Of a DNA stretch of 64,000 bases, positions 1-12,265 are shown one piece after another (position 1 is the first letter of the stretch; each line of letters opens with the position of its first letter). The DNA lies in assembly GCA_020137815.1 (NCBI GenBank), contig CM035357.1, positions 5,774,616 through 5,838,615 on the forward strand. The letters are read 5' to 3'. This DNA comes from Hormiphora californensis. Lineage: Eukaryota > Ctenophora > Tentaculata > Cydippida > Pleurobrachiidae. The position numbers and the translations under genes are program-made. Below the pieces are notes generated by a model. The model saw only the letters and a program-made list of their open reading frames with translations, made no database searches and had not been told where the DNA came from.

Positions 1-1879
1 CTTCTATCCACTGCCACGGCTAGGTTCTGATCCTCTGGGTTGTGATCCTCTTCATGGGTAATATAACTTAGTCCTCTGGGAGAGTCTTCCGTTCCTTGCA
101 CTCTTAACAACATGCATATGCCACACATACATGCAACCCTCTCTCTATATACTGCCAAATATCTTCACACTCAATATAACCCTTTCTCTGTATACTGCCA
201 AATATCGTTCCACTCTCACACTGTCTAAACCACACTACAACAAGGAGTTGTTGAGAGATGATCTTTGTGCTCTCCAACAACAGTAATGGCCCATTAAAGC
301 GATAGCAGTCTCTAGCTCTCTGATTCAACATTCGCTAGTGTCTATCACGTGTTTATATAAATGTTGTAATGGCTCTGCCTGCTATCATTGTTCTGTGTTT
401 GTTCACTCTGTGCTGCACATTTTCCTTTTCTATACTATGAAGACTACTCTAACTTGCTATGAGTTGTCAGGCATTGCTACCTGCTTCTACCATATATTTT
501 GGGAACAGCGGGCGTTCTCCAATTCGTTCCTGTCGTACGCGGTATTAACTCATATCGCGTCTCGGTGTCTCCCAGACGACCCTACGAACATAGGACGAGT
601 AAAGAAGATATTTCGTGGGTTCTGGGACAAGCGGCGGTGGCGTGATCTCGAGCCTACCGCCTATCGTACCGGGGCGAGGTTTCAGGGACTCTTCAATGGT
701 CCCGCTTACTCTCGGAGACTTTTCTTCCGTAACGACGTGCTGGTCGGCTGCCCCTTTTACGGTAAGTTTTGTACCCAGTTTTCTGGAGTCGATAAAATTT
801 TCTAGATTTTTTGGTGTTTTTAATTGTCTTTTATACTTTTTTAAACTTATTGCAGAATGCAGCTCTAGCATTTGTCCTCACTCTTCCCTCTTTACAGTTT
901 ATTACAGTTTGTTGTATGTGGGGAAGTTTAGAGTTTACAGTTTGTAAACTGAATTTGGAGTGTTTAAAAACACTCCAAAAATGCAATCCTAAAATATTTC
1001 ACCTTAAAATACCAAACCAGTTGTTTTGAATCAAACAAGGGCAAATTGATACATCTCTTGGAACTTCACAGCAAACTTAAACTACTGAAAAAGGACGTGA
1101 AACTCCTTTTAAACTTCTTTAAAAAGTCTCGCAAAATTAAAAAAAAACTAAAAAAAACTTTTGTCTTCAAATAAATGTAAAACCAGTTCATTAAAATACA
1201 CTGAGCGCTGTACTGCTCAAGATAATAAATAATGTAACACGCGATGTATTTGTATGATCGCGAAGCATCGCGCGTTTTGAATTCAGCTCAGCTCAGTGGA
1301 AGCTCTTACGGTAATTCCCACGCCCCGTGGGAAAGTTTTTGACCGTGGGAAAATTTTCGAACCGTGGGAAAAGAGAGATACATACAATAACTCTAAAAAA
1401 ATAATTATTTTTTAAACGTTATTGTATATATCTCTCTTTTCCCACGGTTCGAAAACTTTCCCACGGTCGAAAACTTTCCCACGGGGCGTGGGAAATACCG
1501 TAAGAGCTTCCACAGCCTGGCAAGAAGAGCTTTTCAGATTTCAAAACCCAAAGATTTCAAAAAACCCAAAGATTTTCGGGTTTGTCGGTCGATTTTCGTG
1601 CCCTCCGGCCTCCTCGTGTCCCCAGCCTGCAGCATGGTCTTGTAAATCCACTGCGAACCTTACAGTTTTGTAATCTTGCGAGCCTCTTGGATAAATGTTG
1701 AGTCTCTCAGTGCAAGTCTGTCGCTCGGTCTCTCATCTCTTTTCCAAAAGTCTCATCTCTGTCGCCTGACAGACGTCAGTTTATCAATCAGGTGGAATTG
1801 GGAAACAATGTTTCTTCAAACGCGTTATACTTACTCTAACCTCTAAAGACGCATCGACTTAACACAATGCCCCCTAGTT
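1..1879. other. Region upstream of UBE2I, no gene assigned
   Basis: No protein family is recognisable here. The stretch at about 500-765 is less AT-rich than its surroundings, stays open in frames on both strands, and on the + strand runs into a good donor-like GTAAGT at about 761, so it could be an isolated exon or a decayed transposon piece; I cannot name it. Positions 950-1250 are AT-rich with nothing recognisable. A short MITE-like palindrome at 1298-1511 is listed separately. The last part, from about 1800, is probably UBE2I promoter or outron. Confidence 0.4.
1298..1511. mobile_element. Palindromic MITE-like element, 214 bp
   Basis: The two halves are inverted copies: the left begins GGAAGCTCTTACGGTA and the right ends TACCGTAAGAGCTTCC. 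Inside, the motif CCGTGGGAAA recurs several times in each arm, around an AT-rich centre near 1390-1420. It has no coding capacity. No clear target duplication is seen, so the superfamily is unknown. Confidence 0.7.
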
Positions 1880-4491
1880 ATGACAGGAATCGCCCTTGGT
1901 CGTCTGCAGGAAGAAAGGAAAGCGTGGAGAAAAGATCACCCGTTCGGTTTTGTAGCCAAGCCTGTCAAAAATGCAGACGGTACACTAAACCTTATGAACT
2001 GGGAATGCTCAATTCCAGGTAGAGTTTGTTGCACGATAGTTGTAGACAGTATCACAAGTTATTGAATGTTACGACGTGTGTAGGAACGCTGTTGTTATCA
2101 TCCCTTCTCTGTTCTCAGTTCTCAAACAGAAACTGTCCAGTGTAAACTAAGGACAATAATTTTCTACACTTCAGAGTTCCTAAAAACGTCCTGAAATGTA
2201 CTTCTCTCAGACAATTAACCAATAGCATTTATCTCCAGGCAAGAAAACGACACCCTGGGAGGGAGGTCAGTACAAGTTGAGAATGATTTTCAAAGATGAT
2301 TACCCTACCACGCCACCTAAGTGCAAATTTGAGCCGCCCCTTTTCCATCCCAACGTGTATCCCTCTGGAACCGGTGAGTCAACAACTTTTACTATAATAA
2401 ACAGTTATCACACGGCATATCATTTGAATATGATAACCACCTGGTGCAATGTCTATTGTTTGGCGTGTTTATTAATGTGAGAAAATTGGAAAACTACCAG
2501 GGTGTGAGACTTCGCTAGCAATAAGTGTCCTAAGTTTAGTTTATTGTTCAATAATTCAATACACACACGTCAAACATGTGTGTTAAACGAAGTTGGGGTG
2601 TGTTTTGTAGAGGCTTCTTGTCAGGTTACTTGTCTGCAGAATATTACATTGTCTCTCTAGGACTCAATAGTGTATTGGGCAATGCAATTCAACCCCGGCT
2701 TAATATTATATATAATATATATATTGCATAGTTGTTAATGTACAATAGCTCTCCCCGGCTCTCCGTCTGTTTCTCTCACTCTCTCCCTGCAGTGTGTGTA
2801 CATCACTTATCCCTTATAAACTGTTCATTGTGATATCTGTGAGCTCTCTACACCCATACACAGAGGGTACTACCCAACATATTCATTCTTTCCTTTGGCC
2901 TTTGTCTAGAATACCCTTCCATTTAATTCTCTAGAAAATTCCTCTTAAATTTCCCCCTTCCCCTCGCACTGCCCTCTCCCTCTATCCATTTTTCTTACTT
3001 CGCCTCTCTCAACCCCCTTTCTCTCACTATTACTCTCCTTCCCCTCTCTCTCTCTCTAACCCTCCTCCCCTCAGTGTGTTTGTCACTCCCCTCTCTCTAA
3101 CTCACCTCTCTGCAGTGTGTTTGTCCCCCTCTCTCTCTAACCCTCCTCCCCTCAGTGTGTTTGTCCCCCTCTCTCTCTAACCCTCCTCCCCTCAGTGTGT
3201 TTATCACTCCCCTCTCTCTAACTCACCTCTCTGCAGTGTGTTTGTCACTCCCCCTCTCTAACTCACCTCCCCGCAGTGTGTTTGTCCCCCTCTCTCTCTA
3301 ACTCACCTCCCCGCAGTGTGTTTGTCACTCCCCTCTCTCTAACCATCCTCACCTCAGTGTGTTTGTCGCTCCCCTCTCTCTAACCCACCTCTCTGCAGTG
3401 TGTTCGTCACTCCCCTCTCTCTCTAACCCTCCCTCCCCGCAGTGTGTTTGTCACTCCCCTCTCTCTAACCATCCTCCCCTCAGTGTGTTTGTCCCCCTCT
3501 CTCTAACTCACCTCCCCTCAGTGTGTTTGTCACTCCCCTCTCTCTAACTCACCTCCCCGCAGTGTGTTTGTCACTCCCCTCTCTCTAACCCTCCCTCCCC
3601 TCAGTGTGTTTGTCACTCCCCTCTCTCTAACTCACCTCCCCGCAGTGTGTTTGTCACTCCCCTCTCTCTAACTCACCTCCCCGCAGTGTGTTTGTCACTC
3701 CCCTCTCTCTAACTCACCTCCCCTCAGTGTGTTTGTCACTCCCCTCTCTCTAACTCACCTCACCTCAGTGTGTTTGTCACTCCTGGATGAGGAGAAAGAC
3801 TGGAGACCAGCCGTTACAATCCGACAAATCCTCCTTGGAATTCAGGTAACCTGGTTACCAAGGTTACCATGCTACAACAGTTCCACAATTGTCACCTAGT
3901 TACCCAACAATGTACAAGTTTCACTTAGTTACAGGGTATCCTATACCAGTATTCACAGATTATACTCACATATCAAACCACACACTAATGTTACACACAC
4001 ATTCAATATTTGACACTGATGAGGAATGACCTCATGAAATAATTACACCTCTCTGACAGCAGTATGTTGAATGTTGATACTGACAAACTAACAGACATAA
4101 CTTCAAAACATGTCAATGTAAAGATGTAAGAGAAGCTGTCATACACTTAGAACAGACTAAAATTTGAAATGTAGGAGGGATCTAGGACTATTGGCATGTC
4201 AGTCACCATCTCACATTCCTTTATCTAGTGTTCACTATTCTATATTTAGCTTTTACCTACTGCTGTCAGTCCTTCCCCATTTCACAATCTCTCATCTTTA
4301 AAATAATTCAAAACCTTGACTCTCTAAATGATTGAATTATTTGAAAATGTACCCTCTCATCACAGGAGCTACTGAACGAACCCAATATCCGGGATCCCGC
4401 CCAAGCTGAGGCCTACACCATCTTCAACCAAAACCGGGCAGAATACGACAAACGAGTGAGGCAACAAGCCCTGAAATTCTTCCCCCGTTGA
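1880..4491 (+). CDS. UBE2I: SUMO-conjugating enzyme UBC9
   Basis: E2 enzyme that accepts SUMO from the SAE1/SAE2 E1 and passes it to lysines of mainly nuclear targets. Four exons, 1880-2018, 2239-2373, 3769-3845 and 4366-4491, join in frame to 158 residues, exactly the usual UBC9 length. The N-terminus [20 protein letters not shown], the HPN tripeptide in [10 protein letters not shown] and the catalytic Cys at the start of exon 3 ([14 protein letters not shown]) are all present; the C-terminus is ALKFFPR. An AG acceptor-like site (CCCCTAG) sits 2 nt before the ATG, so the 5' end is probably spliced. Intron 2 (2374-3768) ends in an array that copies the exon 3 acceptor 17 times. The gene converges on the U1A-type gene. 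Confidence 0.97.
3056..3768 (+). repeat. Tandem array of decoy 3' splice sites in UBE2I intron 2
   Basis: Unit of about 38-44 bp repeated 17 times before the real exon. Each unit has a CTCTCTCTAAC stretch (pyrimidine tract with a CTAAC branch-point-like motif), then CCTCAG, CCGCAG or CTGCAG, then TGTGTTTGTCACTCC or a close variant, which equals the first bases of UBE2I exon 3. The true exon follows the final AG at 3767-3768. Confidence 0.93.
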
Positions 4492-5208
4492 AAAGTCTGA
4501 TGTGTGCGTGTGGCGTGAGAGAGAGAGTGAGCGAGAGAGACATTGCAGAAGAGAGAGCACATAATGAGAAAGGAGCGAGAGAGTGATGAACACTCAAACA
4601 CAGCACAAGAGAGAGAAATTGAGCGTTTTATTCTTTGTTGACTTGTTTTTCCCTCCCCCAACCATGAATTAAGCTCACACAAATACCAATATTAAAATAC
4701 CGTGTTTCTTTTTTTTGTACTCTTTTCAGACAGTTTAACTGTTTTACCACATCTTACCAAAGTCACCGCCATTATATGTTCAAATATGGCTAAAATAAAA
4801 GTGAAGTGTGTCCCCTTTGGTGCAGCAGCAGCTTTAACAGAGGGTCTACCGAGAGAGCGCGCGCTGGTAGGAGATTTGTTATGAAAGCACATATTTTCAG
4901 AAAAATGGCGGATGGCAGACTGTAGGTTTGTGTGTCAGTACCCGCACCCTTGTGTGTAGGAATGAACAATGCCCGACCTGTGCAATACCCGACCTTCCTT
5001 TGTTCTTACTCATAGCTTAGGTTCATTATCACCCACACAGTCTGTACCAAAGTGTGAGCCTTCGCCTTGAAATGCCGATATAGGCTACCCAAAAGCAATA
5101 CAAAACTCTTCATGTTTTAACTAAAAATAAAATGTATCAAGGATCACAAGTTAAACACGCTGTTATATCAGTCTCTCTGTCATTATAAGAACACCACCCA
5201 TATTGTCA
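4492..5208. other. Convergent intergenic region between UBE2I and the U1A-type gene
   Basis: It holds the two 3' untranslated regions. GA-rich low-complexity sequence follows the UBE2I stop at about 4515-4615. No open frame here resembles a known protein. Confidence 0.5.
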
Positions 5209-6967
5209 CTATTTGTTAGCGAATGTTATCTGCATGGCATTTGTAGGGGTAATTTTGAAGTGATTCAAGGCAGTCTTCGCTTGGGAAGCCTCTGTGTCCG
5301 AGTTGAATTCCACAAAAGCAATATCGTGTCTTCCTGGAACCAGGCGAGTTTCTTTGAAGCCTGGGAACCTGAAAAAGGAAGGGGTGTGACATCAAATCAT
5401 CACTTCTACAAATGGTCACGTGACCTTGACTGCGCGCATATACGCTTACAACTTGTCGTTTACTCGGGATTATGTTGCTGCGCGTTACACATCACAGACC
5501 CACAAAGCGGGAACAATTTTGTGCGCTTCGCAAGGAAGAGCAAGCTGAATTCAAACTACAGTCGGACCCCGATTTATACTCCATTTTTTTTCAACTGTTC
5601 ACCCCCCAAAGTCGTGCGCGGAATTGTTTTGCGCGTCTATCACATGTTAACGTGTAGCGCGCGCAGCGTAAATTAAAATATCGCACGCGCACGAGTTGGA
5701 GGGTGAACAGTTGAATAAAAATGGACTTTACCAGGAAGATGAACTTCCTCCGATATAGGAAAATAACAGTATTTCCTATTTATATTACCGTGTATTACCG
5801 GTAAATCGGGGTCCAACTGTATCTCGAGATACTTACTGTTCGAAGAGCATTGTCAACATCATTTCTGTTGTTTCCTGGGGCAGGTTCTGTAGGAAAAGGA
5901 TCTTATGGGGCACGCCACTACCCTTAATGGGTTGTCGTACTGCAGCTGCAGCGGGAGGGGGCTGCATGCCTGGTGGGGCGGCATTTCCAATTAGCATGTT
6001 GTCCATCAGCCTCTTGGGCTCAGTACCACCTGGGGAGAGAAACAGAAAATTAACTAATGATATCATCTAGATGAATTAAATCATTTCTTAGAAACCAAAT
6101 AGTTAGCTAAAGGTAGCTCCGAATCTCCCCGACATACCCTGTTCATGAGGCTTCCGTTTGTCCTTCACAGCACCAGCACCTTTAGTAAACTTGCTTTTAT
6201 CCTTAGCAGTGTAGGTACCGTCCAGCTTAGCAACAGCATCAGACTTCTTCTTGGCGTAGTTTATCCTCTGCAATTAGGGTTTAGTAAACTAGGAGGAGAT
6301 GTCATTGGATGAGAATTTAAAATGTGACAGTTTACATGTCAGCAATTCATGATAGACATTGTCATAATTTGACTAAACCCCAATTACCACATTATTCTCA
6401 CCATTGGTTTCTCGTAAAATGGGAATCCCTGCATAGATCGAAGAGCATTACTTGCACTGTTAATGTCCTTGAAAACCACAAATGCCTGTCCTCGAGCTTT
6501 CAGGCTCTTTCCAGCTACAATCTCCAAAATCTCACCAAATTGCGAGAAAATGGCATACAGAGACTTCTTGAGTTCTAAAAACAAGGGGTGTTAAAAGTTG
6601 CCTAAATTTTGGATAATTTCGAATACTATCTTTCTCATTACCTTCCATTTTCACTTTTTCATTGAGGTTGTTAATGTATAGAGTTTGACATGGGGGCAGT
6701 GGCAGCACTCCTCCCTGGTTCATTTTAGTGATTACTGGTGCTCAAGTTAAGGAATACAAACCTTTTTGCAGCAATGGAATCTAAAATTTTATTCGCCGGG
6801 GATGGAATATAGCCTACTTGTGAAAGTGAAAGTTTTTGTTCTATACCGAAAATTAAATCTCGGCCAATTTGTTTATTTTACTGACCTTCCTTTTTGACTT
6901 TATCATTAAGGTTGTTAACGTAAATGGAGGGACTGGGAGGGTACATGCCACGGGATGGGGCTGTCAT
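5209..6967 (-). CDS. SNRPA: U1A/U2B''-type snRNP protein with two RRMs
   Basis: Spliceosomal protein that binds U1 snRNA stem-loop II (U1A), U2 stem-loop IV (U2B''), or both, as the single SNF protein does in some invertebrates. Exons on the minus strand: a first coding exon, either 6723-6642 or 6967-6886, then 6574-6402, 6267-6138, 6029-5837 and 5368-5209. They join in frame to 245 residues. RRM1 has RNP2 LYINNLNEK (or IYVNNLNDK) and RNP1 RGQAFVVF; a K-rich linker follows; RRM2 has [13 protein letters not shown] and DIAFVEF, and the protein ends in TFANK. The two candidate first exons are both 82 nt, both start with ATG, have the same phase, and each has an AG acceptor just upstream. Whether the protein acts in U1, U2 or both cannot be told from sequence alone. 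Confidence 0.95.
5559..5819. mobile_element. Tc1/mariner-pogo-like MITE with a second MITE nested in it
   Basis: Outer ends are CAGTCGGACCCCGATTTA on the left and its near-inverse TAAATCGGGGTCCAACTG on the right, each flanked by TA (5557-5558 and 5820-5821). Nested inside at about 5577-5730 is another MITE with ends like TCCATTTTTTTTCAACTG; a second copy of that inner element is at about 33044-33197. Both lie in the last intron of the U1A-type gene. Confidence 0.75.
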
Positions 6968-7551
6968 TGCACACACTAATTCAGAGAGAGAAGGATAGGG
7001 AGAGACAGTTAAGGAGCACAACTTGTGAGGTGACAAAACTAACTAAATTATTGGTCTTAATATTTTGGTCAGGTTTGGGTATAATTTTGGTTTTATTTTA
7101 ATAGCAGCAGGAAAAGGATACTGTTTCTTCAGTAGAGAGGGTGAGTTCCAAGTGTAGAGAGTTCGTTTGATTTGAGCCCTACTAAAATAGGAATAAATCA
7201 TTGGTTAGTCGGATATGAATAAATCGTTGGTTAGTTAGAAGTCGGATTTAACGAGACTCATAAGTAAAACACGGGTTTATTTCAGAAAAAAGGGGGGCGA
7301 ACACATAATTATATATCGGAACTAAATCAGGGAAAAGTTAAATATTAGTCGGTCAGGTTCACTTTTAGAAAAAAACTACATTGACGTGCACAACCCCACT
7401 CTTTCTTTCATTCCAATCTCTTTGATTTAAACTCTCTCTTTCTCTCAGTCATATTGTTTGCAATCTCAAAAAACACATTCTCTCTCAACAAAATCACTGT
7501 TTTTTGTTTAAAAACCACTCCACCAAATCTCTAAAAACCAATATATCTATC
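6968..7551. other. Spacer between NUP98-NUP96 and the U1A-type gene
   Basis: 585 bp separate the stop of NUP98-NUP96 from the more distal U1A first exon on the same strand. The stretch is AT-rich and should hold the NUP 3' UTR and the U1A promoter or 5' UTR. A pyrimidine-rich minus-strand tract ending in AATTAG lies just upstream of the ATG at 6967. No other gene is seen. Confidence 0.5.
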
Positions 7552-10500
7552 CTAGTACACAGCAGTTCCCTCCTCTCCCGCAATAATTTCTGAGGAGAGT
7601 TTGGAGATGACATCGTGAAGCCAGTAGTCGGATGGCATTGGGAAGGTCTTCATTGTTAGTAACAACTCCCTGTTTTCTGATTCCTGGAACAACGCCTTCC
7701 AAATCTGGTGAGGGTGGGGGGGGGGTTAAATTCTGTCTCATCTGTTTCATTTCTAGGTCTAGCAAAGCCATCTGTCGCATATAATAATCGTCAGAGGCCA
7801 TATAAAATCAGAAAATAATAAAGAAGAGACCACTTATAATGTGGCTAATAATGCGGCTACTACTCACGTGCACAAGAAGTGTGGCTGTCCGCAAGCCCAT
7901 CATGTCTACTGCACATATCTCTGTTAGTTTGGTGTATGGGAGGTGGTTCAACGTTGCCCCGACTTCACTGACACATGCCCGTAATGTTTCCAACTCTTCC
8001 TCACTCTAAAAAGGAGGGGGGATTTAATAAAAAAGGGCGGAGTTTAATAAAAGAGGGAGTTTACTAAAAGGGAGACTAGTGAGTGTTCGGGAAAATGGGG
8101 TTAACTTACCGATGGTAACTGTGAAGGTAACCCAAGGTAACCATGGTAAACCCCAGCCCCGGTGTCCCATTGTGGTATGTAGTGTTTGTGGGTGTGGAGT
8201 CGTTCCAAACAACACGTTAGAGCTTCCTCCTCCCGAGATACTATCTTCTGGGTCGCTATGGGGGGAGAGATATTGAATATCAGGAGGAGTTTACATATTT
8301 ACAAATGAAGGTTAATCAAACACGAAAAGAGGTCTTCCTAATGAGAGGAGATTTGAGAGAATAACAAAAACAGCTAACAATATTTGCTTTTCCTCTCCAG
8401 TCTCCAAAAGGAGTTGCAATGTTTCAACCTACCAAGTTTGTCTAGGAATGTAGAGTGAGCCTGAATGTACTGTTGAGCATCACACAGCTCCAGCACCACA
8501 ACCTCCCAATCCTCTCTAAACCTCGCTGCCAGGGCCCTAGCTCCACTGAAAACCTCCCTGGGGACACGGAGTCGCCCCACACAGAACTCTTCCTCAGTCC
8601 TGTCCCCCTGGGATCTTTGGATGACGTGGGATACTGCTGTGGTTCCCCCTCCCGGGAGGTGACGGAGGACAAATACACACCTGGAATAAGAGAGGTGGTG
8701 GATTTATATCTGGTATTTGAAACTGTATTGGTAAGTTGTGTTCACGTCCAAGACCCCTTAATTGTATTTAGTATTTCCTACAGGAACTGAGAACAGCTGA
8801 TTATGAATGGTACTACCCACCATGATACGAGACCGAGTCGCTCCAACTGTGCCGCATAGTTGGATGTAATCTTGGCAGCTAGATGTGGGGATGTGGGTGG
8901 TAACCCCAGACTATACAGAGTGGTCCACAGAAACCAGGTATCTCTCTCATTCAGGATGTTGGGGGTTATTCCCTGGTTATCTAGCACGTGGGAGAGAGGG
9001 TGGGCGGGGTTGCAGTAGAGTAGGAGCAACTCCCAGAATACACTGTAGTCCTCATCCTCGGTGACAACAGGGGCTGCTACCATACCTGGGAGTGGGAGGG
9101 TGTGAGGGAGATGAGGGAGGAGGGGGAGAGGATGGTACTAAGACGGTTTTAGAAGAGGCTGATCAAACTCACACTAAGTTAGGATTGTACCTGCTTCGAA
9201 TGCTTCCTTGTACATGAGAACTGCCTGTTGTAGGGGAGCAGAGGGAGGTAGGAACCGGAGGAATAGAGCAAATGATGACATCCAATCCATGTTCTCACAC
9301 ACGTTTATTGTTTTAGTAGAGCTCTCCCAAATCTAAAAATAAATGTTGAAATAAACTCGCTATTACAATAATTTAAGTTGAATTAATTAACTGAACAAGA
9401 CAAGTTATTACAAGGGGTTGTTATGTTCTAACCCTCCCTTTACGGGGGCGGGGCGCCCGAAACACAGTCTAGCTTGGCAAAAAAGGGGATAGAATATCTA
9501 ACCTGTTCCCCAGAGAGAAGCACATAAATCCTCAGCCGATCATCAGATATCAGGGCATCACTTCCATTCTCCTTCCACTGCTGAAGCTGTTTCAGCACCA
9601 ACTGTCTCACAACAGGGGTAGAAGACTGTGATACAAGGAGTGCTAGTTGGAAGTCCCCGGCCTTACACAAGATCTCACACGCCTCCTGGGTGCCCTTGGC
9701 AGATAGCCAGGCCAGTACAGCAGGAAGGTGGGACACACCGAGTTTACTGAATTCTAGTGTTCGTTCCTTAGCAACCATCCTCAGTTCATCACCTAACCAA
9801 CTCTCTAGATTCCCCCTCCGGTGTTGTAACTCCCCATACTGGCTCCTGCTCTCCTCATCACCCTCGTCTGCCCAGAGGGCCCTGCAGAGGAGGAGAGCAG
9901 ATCTCAACACACTCTCACTATCCTCCTCTCCTCCTAGCACCTCAACAAGATCATCCAGTGCAGCGTGGCCCCCTTTAGGCTGGGCTGATGTCTCATCGTC
10001 CCATCCTGTATGCTCCAACTGCACATCCAGTAGGGGATCGTGTTGTTCAGGGGTTGTTCCACACATAATCCTCTCAATTTGGAGACGAGAGAAAATACCC
10101 GAGGCAGTTGTGTGGGAATCAAACACGCTCGTGTTGCTCTTTTTACCAGCCAACAGAGGCTGATTTAGGATACAATCCTCCCGGATGGGTGAGATACAAT
10201 GATCGATATCCAAAGTGTCGCGATAATCCCATATCTAGTTTGAAGTGAGTGTGTCCCGCAGCAATGGATTGAGATAGAGGGGGAAGGGAGAGGATTGAGG
10301 GAACGATAGAAACCCCGAAATTCTTCACCGGAGCAGCAGGTTTTATCTCTCTTGCTGTCCTTCTTCTCCTCACTAATCTCGGAAGTTTCCAACTTCTCCA
10401 TTTTCAGGGCAGGTCTTAGTGAATGAACCCTTCTTAGTCAGGAGGAGAGATGAGGAGTAGTTAAAGTTAGACTCCCCAAACAAATTCTCCATCTCCTCTT

Positions 10501-12225
10501 CCTGTTCATCCTCTTCCTCACTCTCGTTAAACCCAAACAAACCCTCTTTATACCCCTCATACCCCTCCATCTTCCTAACAATCACCGTGCTGTTATTATT
10601 GTGCTTCATCCTAGGCTTCTCATCTTCCTCTTCTTCCTGATCTTCCTCCTCGGCTGGTTCTTCAAACATGACATCATCAGTCCCACCATCATCCTCTCCA
10701 AAATCAATGTGTTCTGGTGACTGCTTCTCCTGTTTCATCCTCTTGACATCCTCAACCTCCTCATCTGAGTCATCCAGCAGGCCGTACTGACTGAAATGTT
10801 TCACCATGAAGGTCCACTGGCCACTTTCTGGTTTGTACTCAATGAACTTGGCCCCCATTTTGAAGGTTTTCTTTTCTAGGTAGGCAGGGAACCCCCGGCG
10901 GATGATCTCTTTGGCGTCAGTAACGTTCTCCTTGGTACCCTTGTCTGTCGGGTAAACACACTCCAGTGTGACCTCTGAAAAGGTGGTGAACATTAAACAG
11001 CTGTTGGGGGAACATAACATTTATTCAAAAAAATTATCGTGACGAATTGTCTTGCACTATGTTCTAACTTTCGCATGAGAAAGGGTCGAGTAATGCAAGA
11101 ATTGTCCTCGACAAGGACAACTTATCGACCTACCAGATCTGCGGTTGAGACCCTGTCCCTGGGGCGGTTTAATACTGTCATCCGGGTAGACAACAATCTC
11201 TTTTCTCCGGAAGAAGACCGTCTTATCAAGATCCATACCATACAAATCTACCTCGCCAAGGAACTTCACCTCTCCATACCTGAGATATATATGGGGTTAG
11301 ATTTGGTTTTGAAGAGTAGAGCTGAACTATGAAATGTTTTATAATTCCCCAATAGGCCATAAACGTTGAATTATTTGTCCCGTACAGTACGCGAAGACAG
11401 TACAGACAACAAAAAGGTACAAAATATAAATCACTTACCCGGCGCGTCCAATGATAAGATCTCTAACAACCAGACTATCATCTTTAACCAGATCCGCTAG
11501 CTCGTTACACCCAGGGATGGTGTAATACTCAGGACGGGAGAGGGTAAAGGGAAGGGTTGGTGCAGGGGTTTTCAGTGGTTTCCCATCCAAACCAACCAGG
11601 GGCTCTTCTTCCTCAATTTCCTGGGATGAGAAATTGAGAATTGAAAAGTTAAAAAGTTGCAAGTCTCAGTGTCAGAGTCAGTAATAATACTCCTGGCAGG
11701 TAAGGGCGGAAAAGGAACCGGGCTCTTATAACCCAGTGTATCAGGGTATATTCCAACGACGCCCTAAACAAACAAACAAACAAACAAACAAACAAACAAA
11801 CAAACAAACAAACAAACAAACAAACAAACAAACAAACAAACAAACAAACAACCCAACTAGTTATCAGCTGTACCTGCATAGTATTCTCGATGATAGACCG
11901 ATCTTTTGGAGGTGTTGTTATATCCCGGGGTGGGGTGGTTCGCTCCAGTTTCCACGAATTACGAGGGTTGTTGGTTGTGGCAGTTGGAGCTGGTGTATCA
12001 ACATCAAATGGTAGTTTCCGACTAAAACAAAAACGGGATTTTAAATGCGAAAATTTGGGTGAAGTTTATAATAAAAAACATAACAGCTCATCCAAGTTAA
12101 GCGGAATAACGCAGGTGTGGATAAACTCGTTTTTTCTTTGGTTATTGGGTAAACCTACCTGATAGGTGATAGTTTGAGTGGCGTTGTGTTCAGCAGGTTG
12201 TGATTATCAGATACTGGTTCCTCTG

Positions 12226-12265
<40 letters not shown>

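Noticed and set aside
3056-3776. CRISPR-like spacing of repeats
   Set aside because: Repeats are contiguous and pyrimidine-rich with no unique spacers, in a eukaryotic intron; they copy a splice acceptor.
7547-7801. Open frame beginning MASDDYYMRQMALLDLEM as the NUP96 C-terminus
   Set aside because: The conserved ending FPMPSDYW is in another frame. Splicing from 7868 to the AG before 7704, just after the pyrimidine run, restores it in phase, so this frame is mostly intron.
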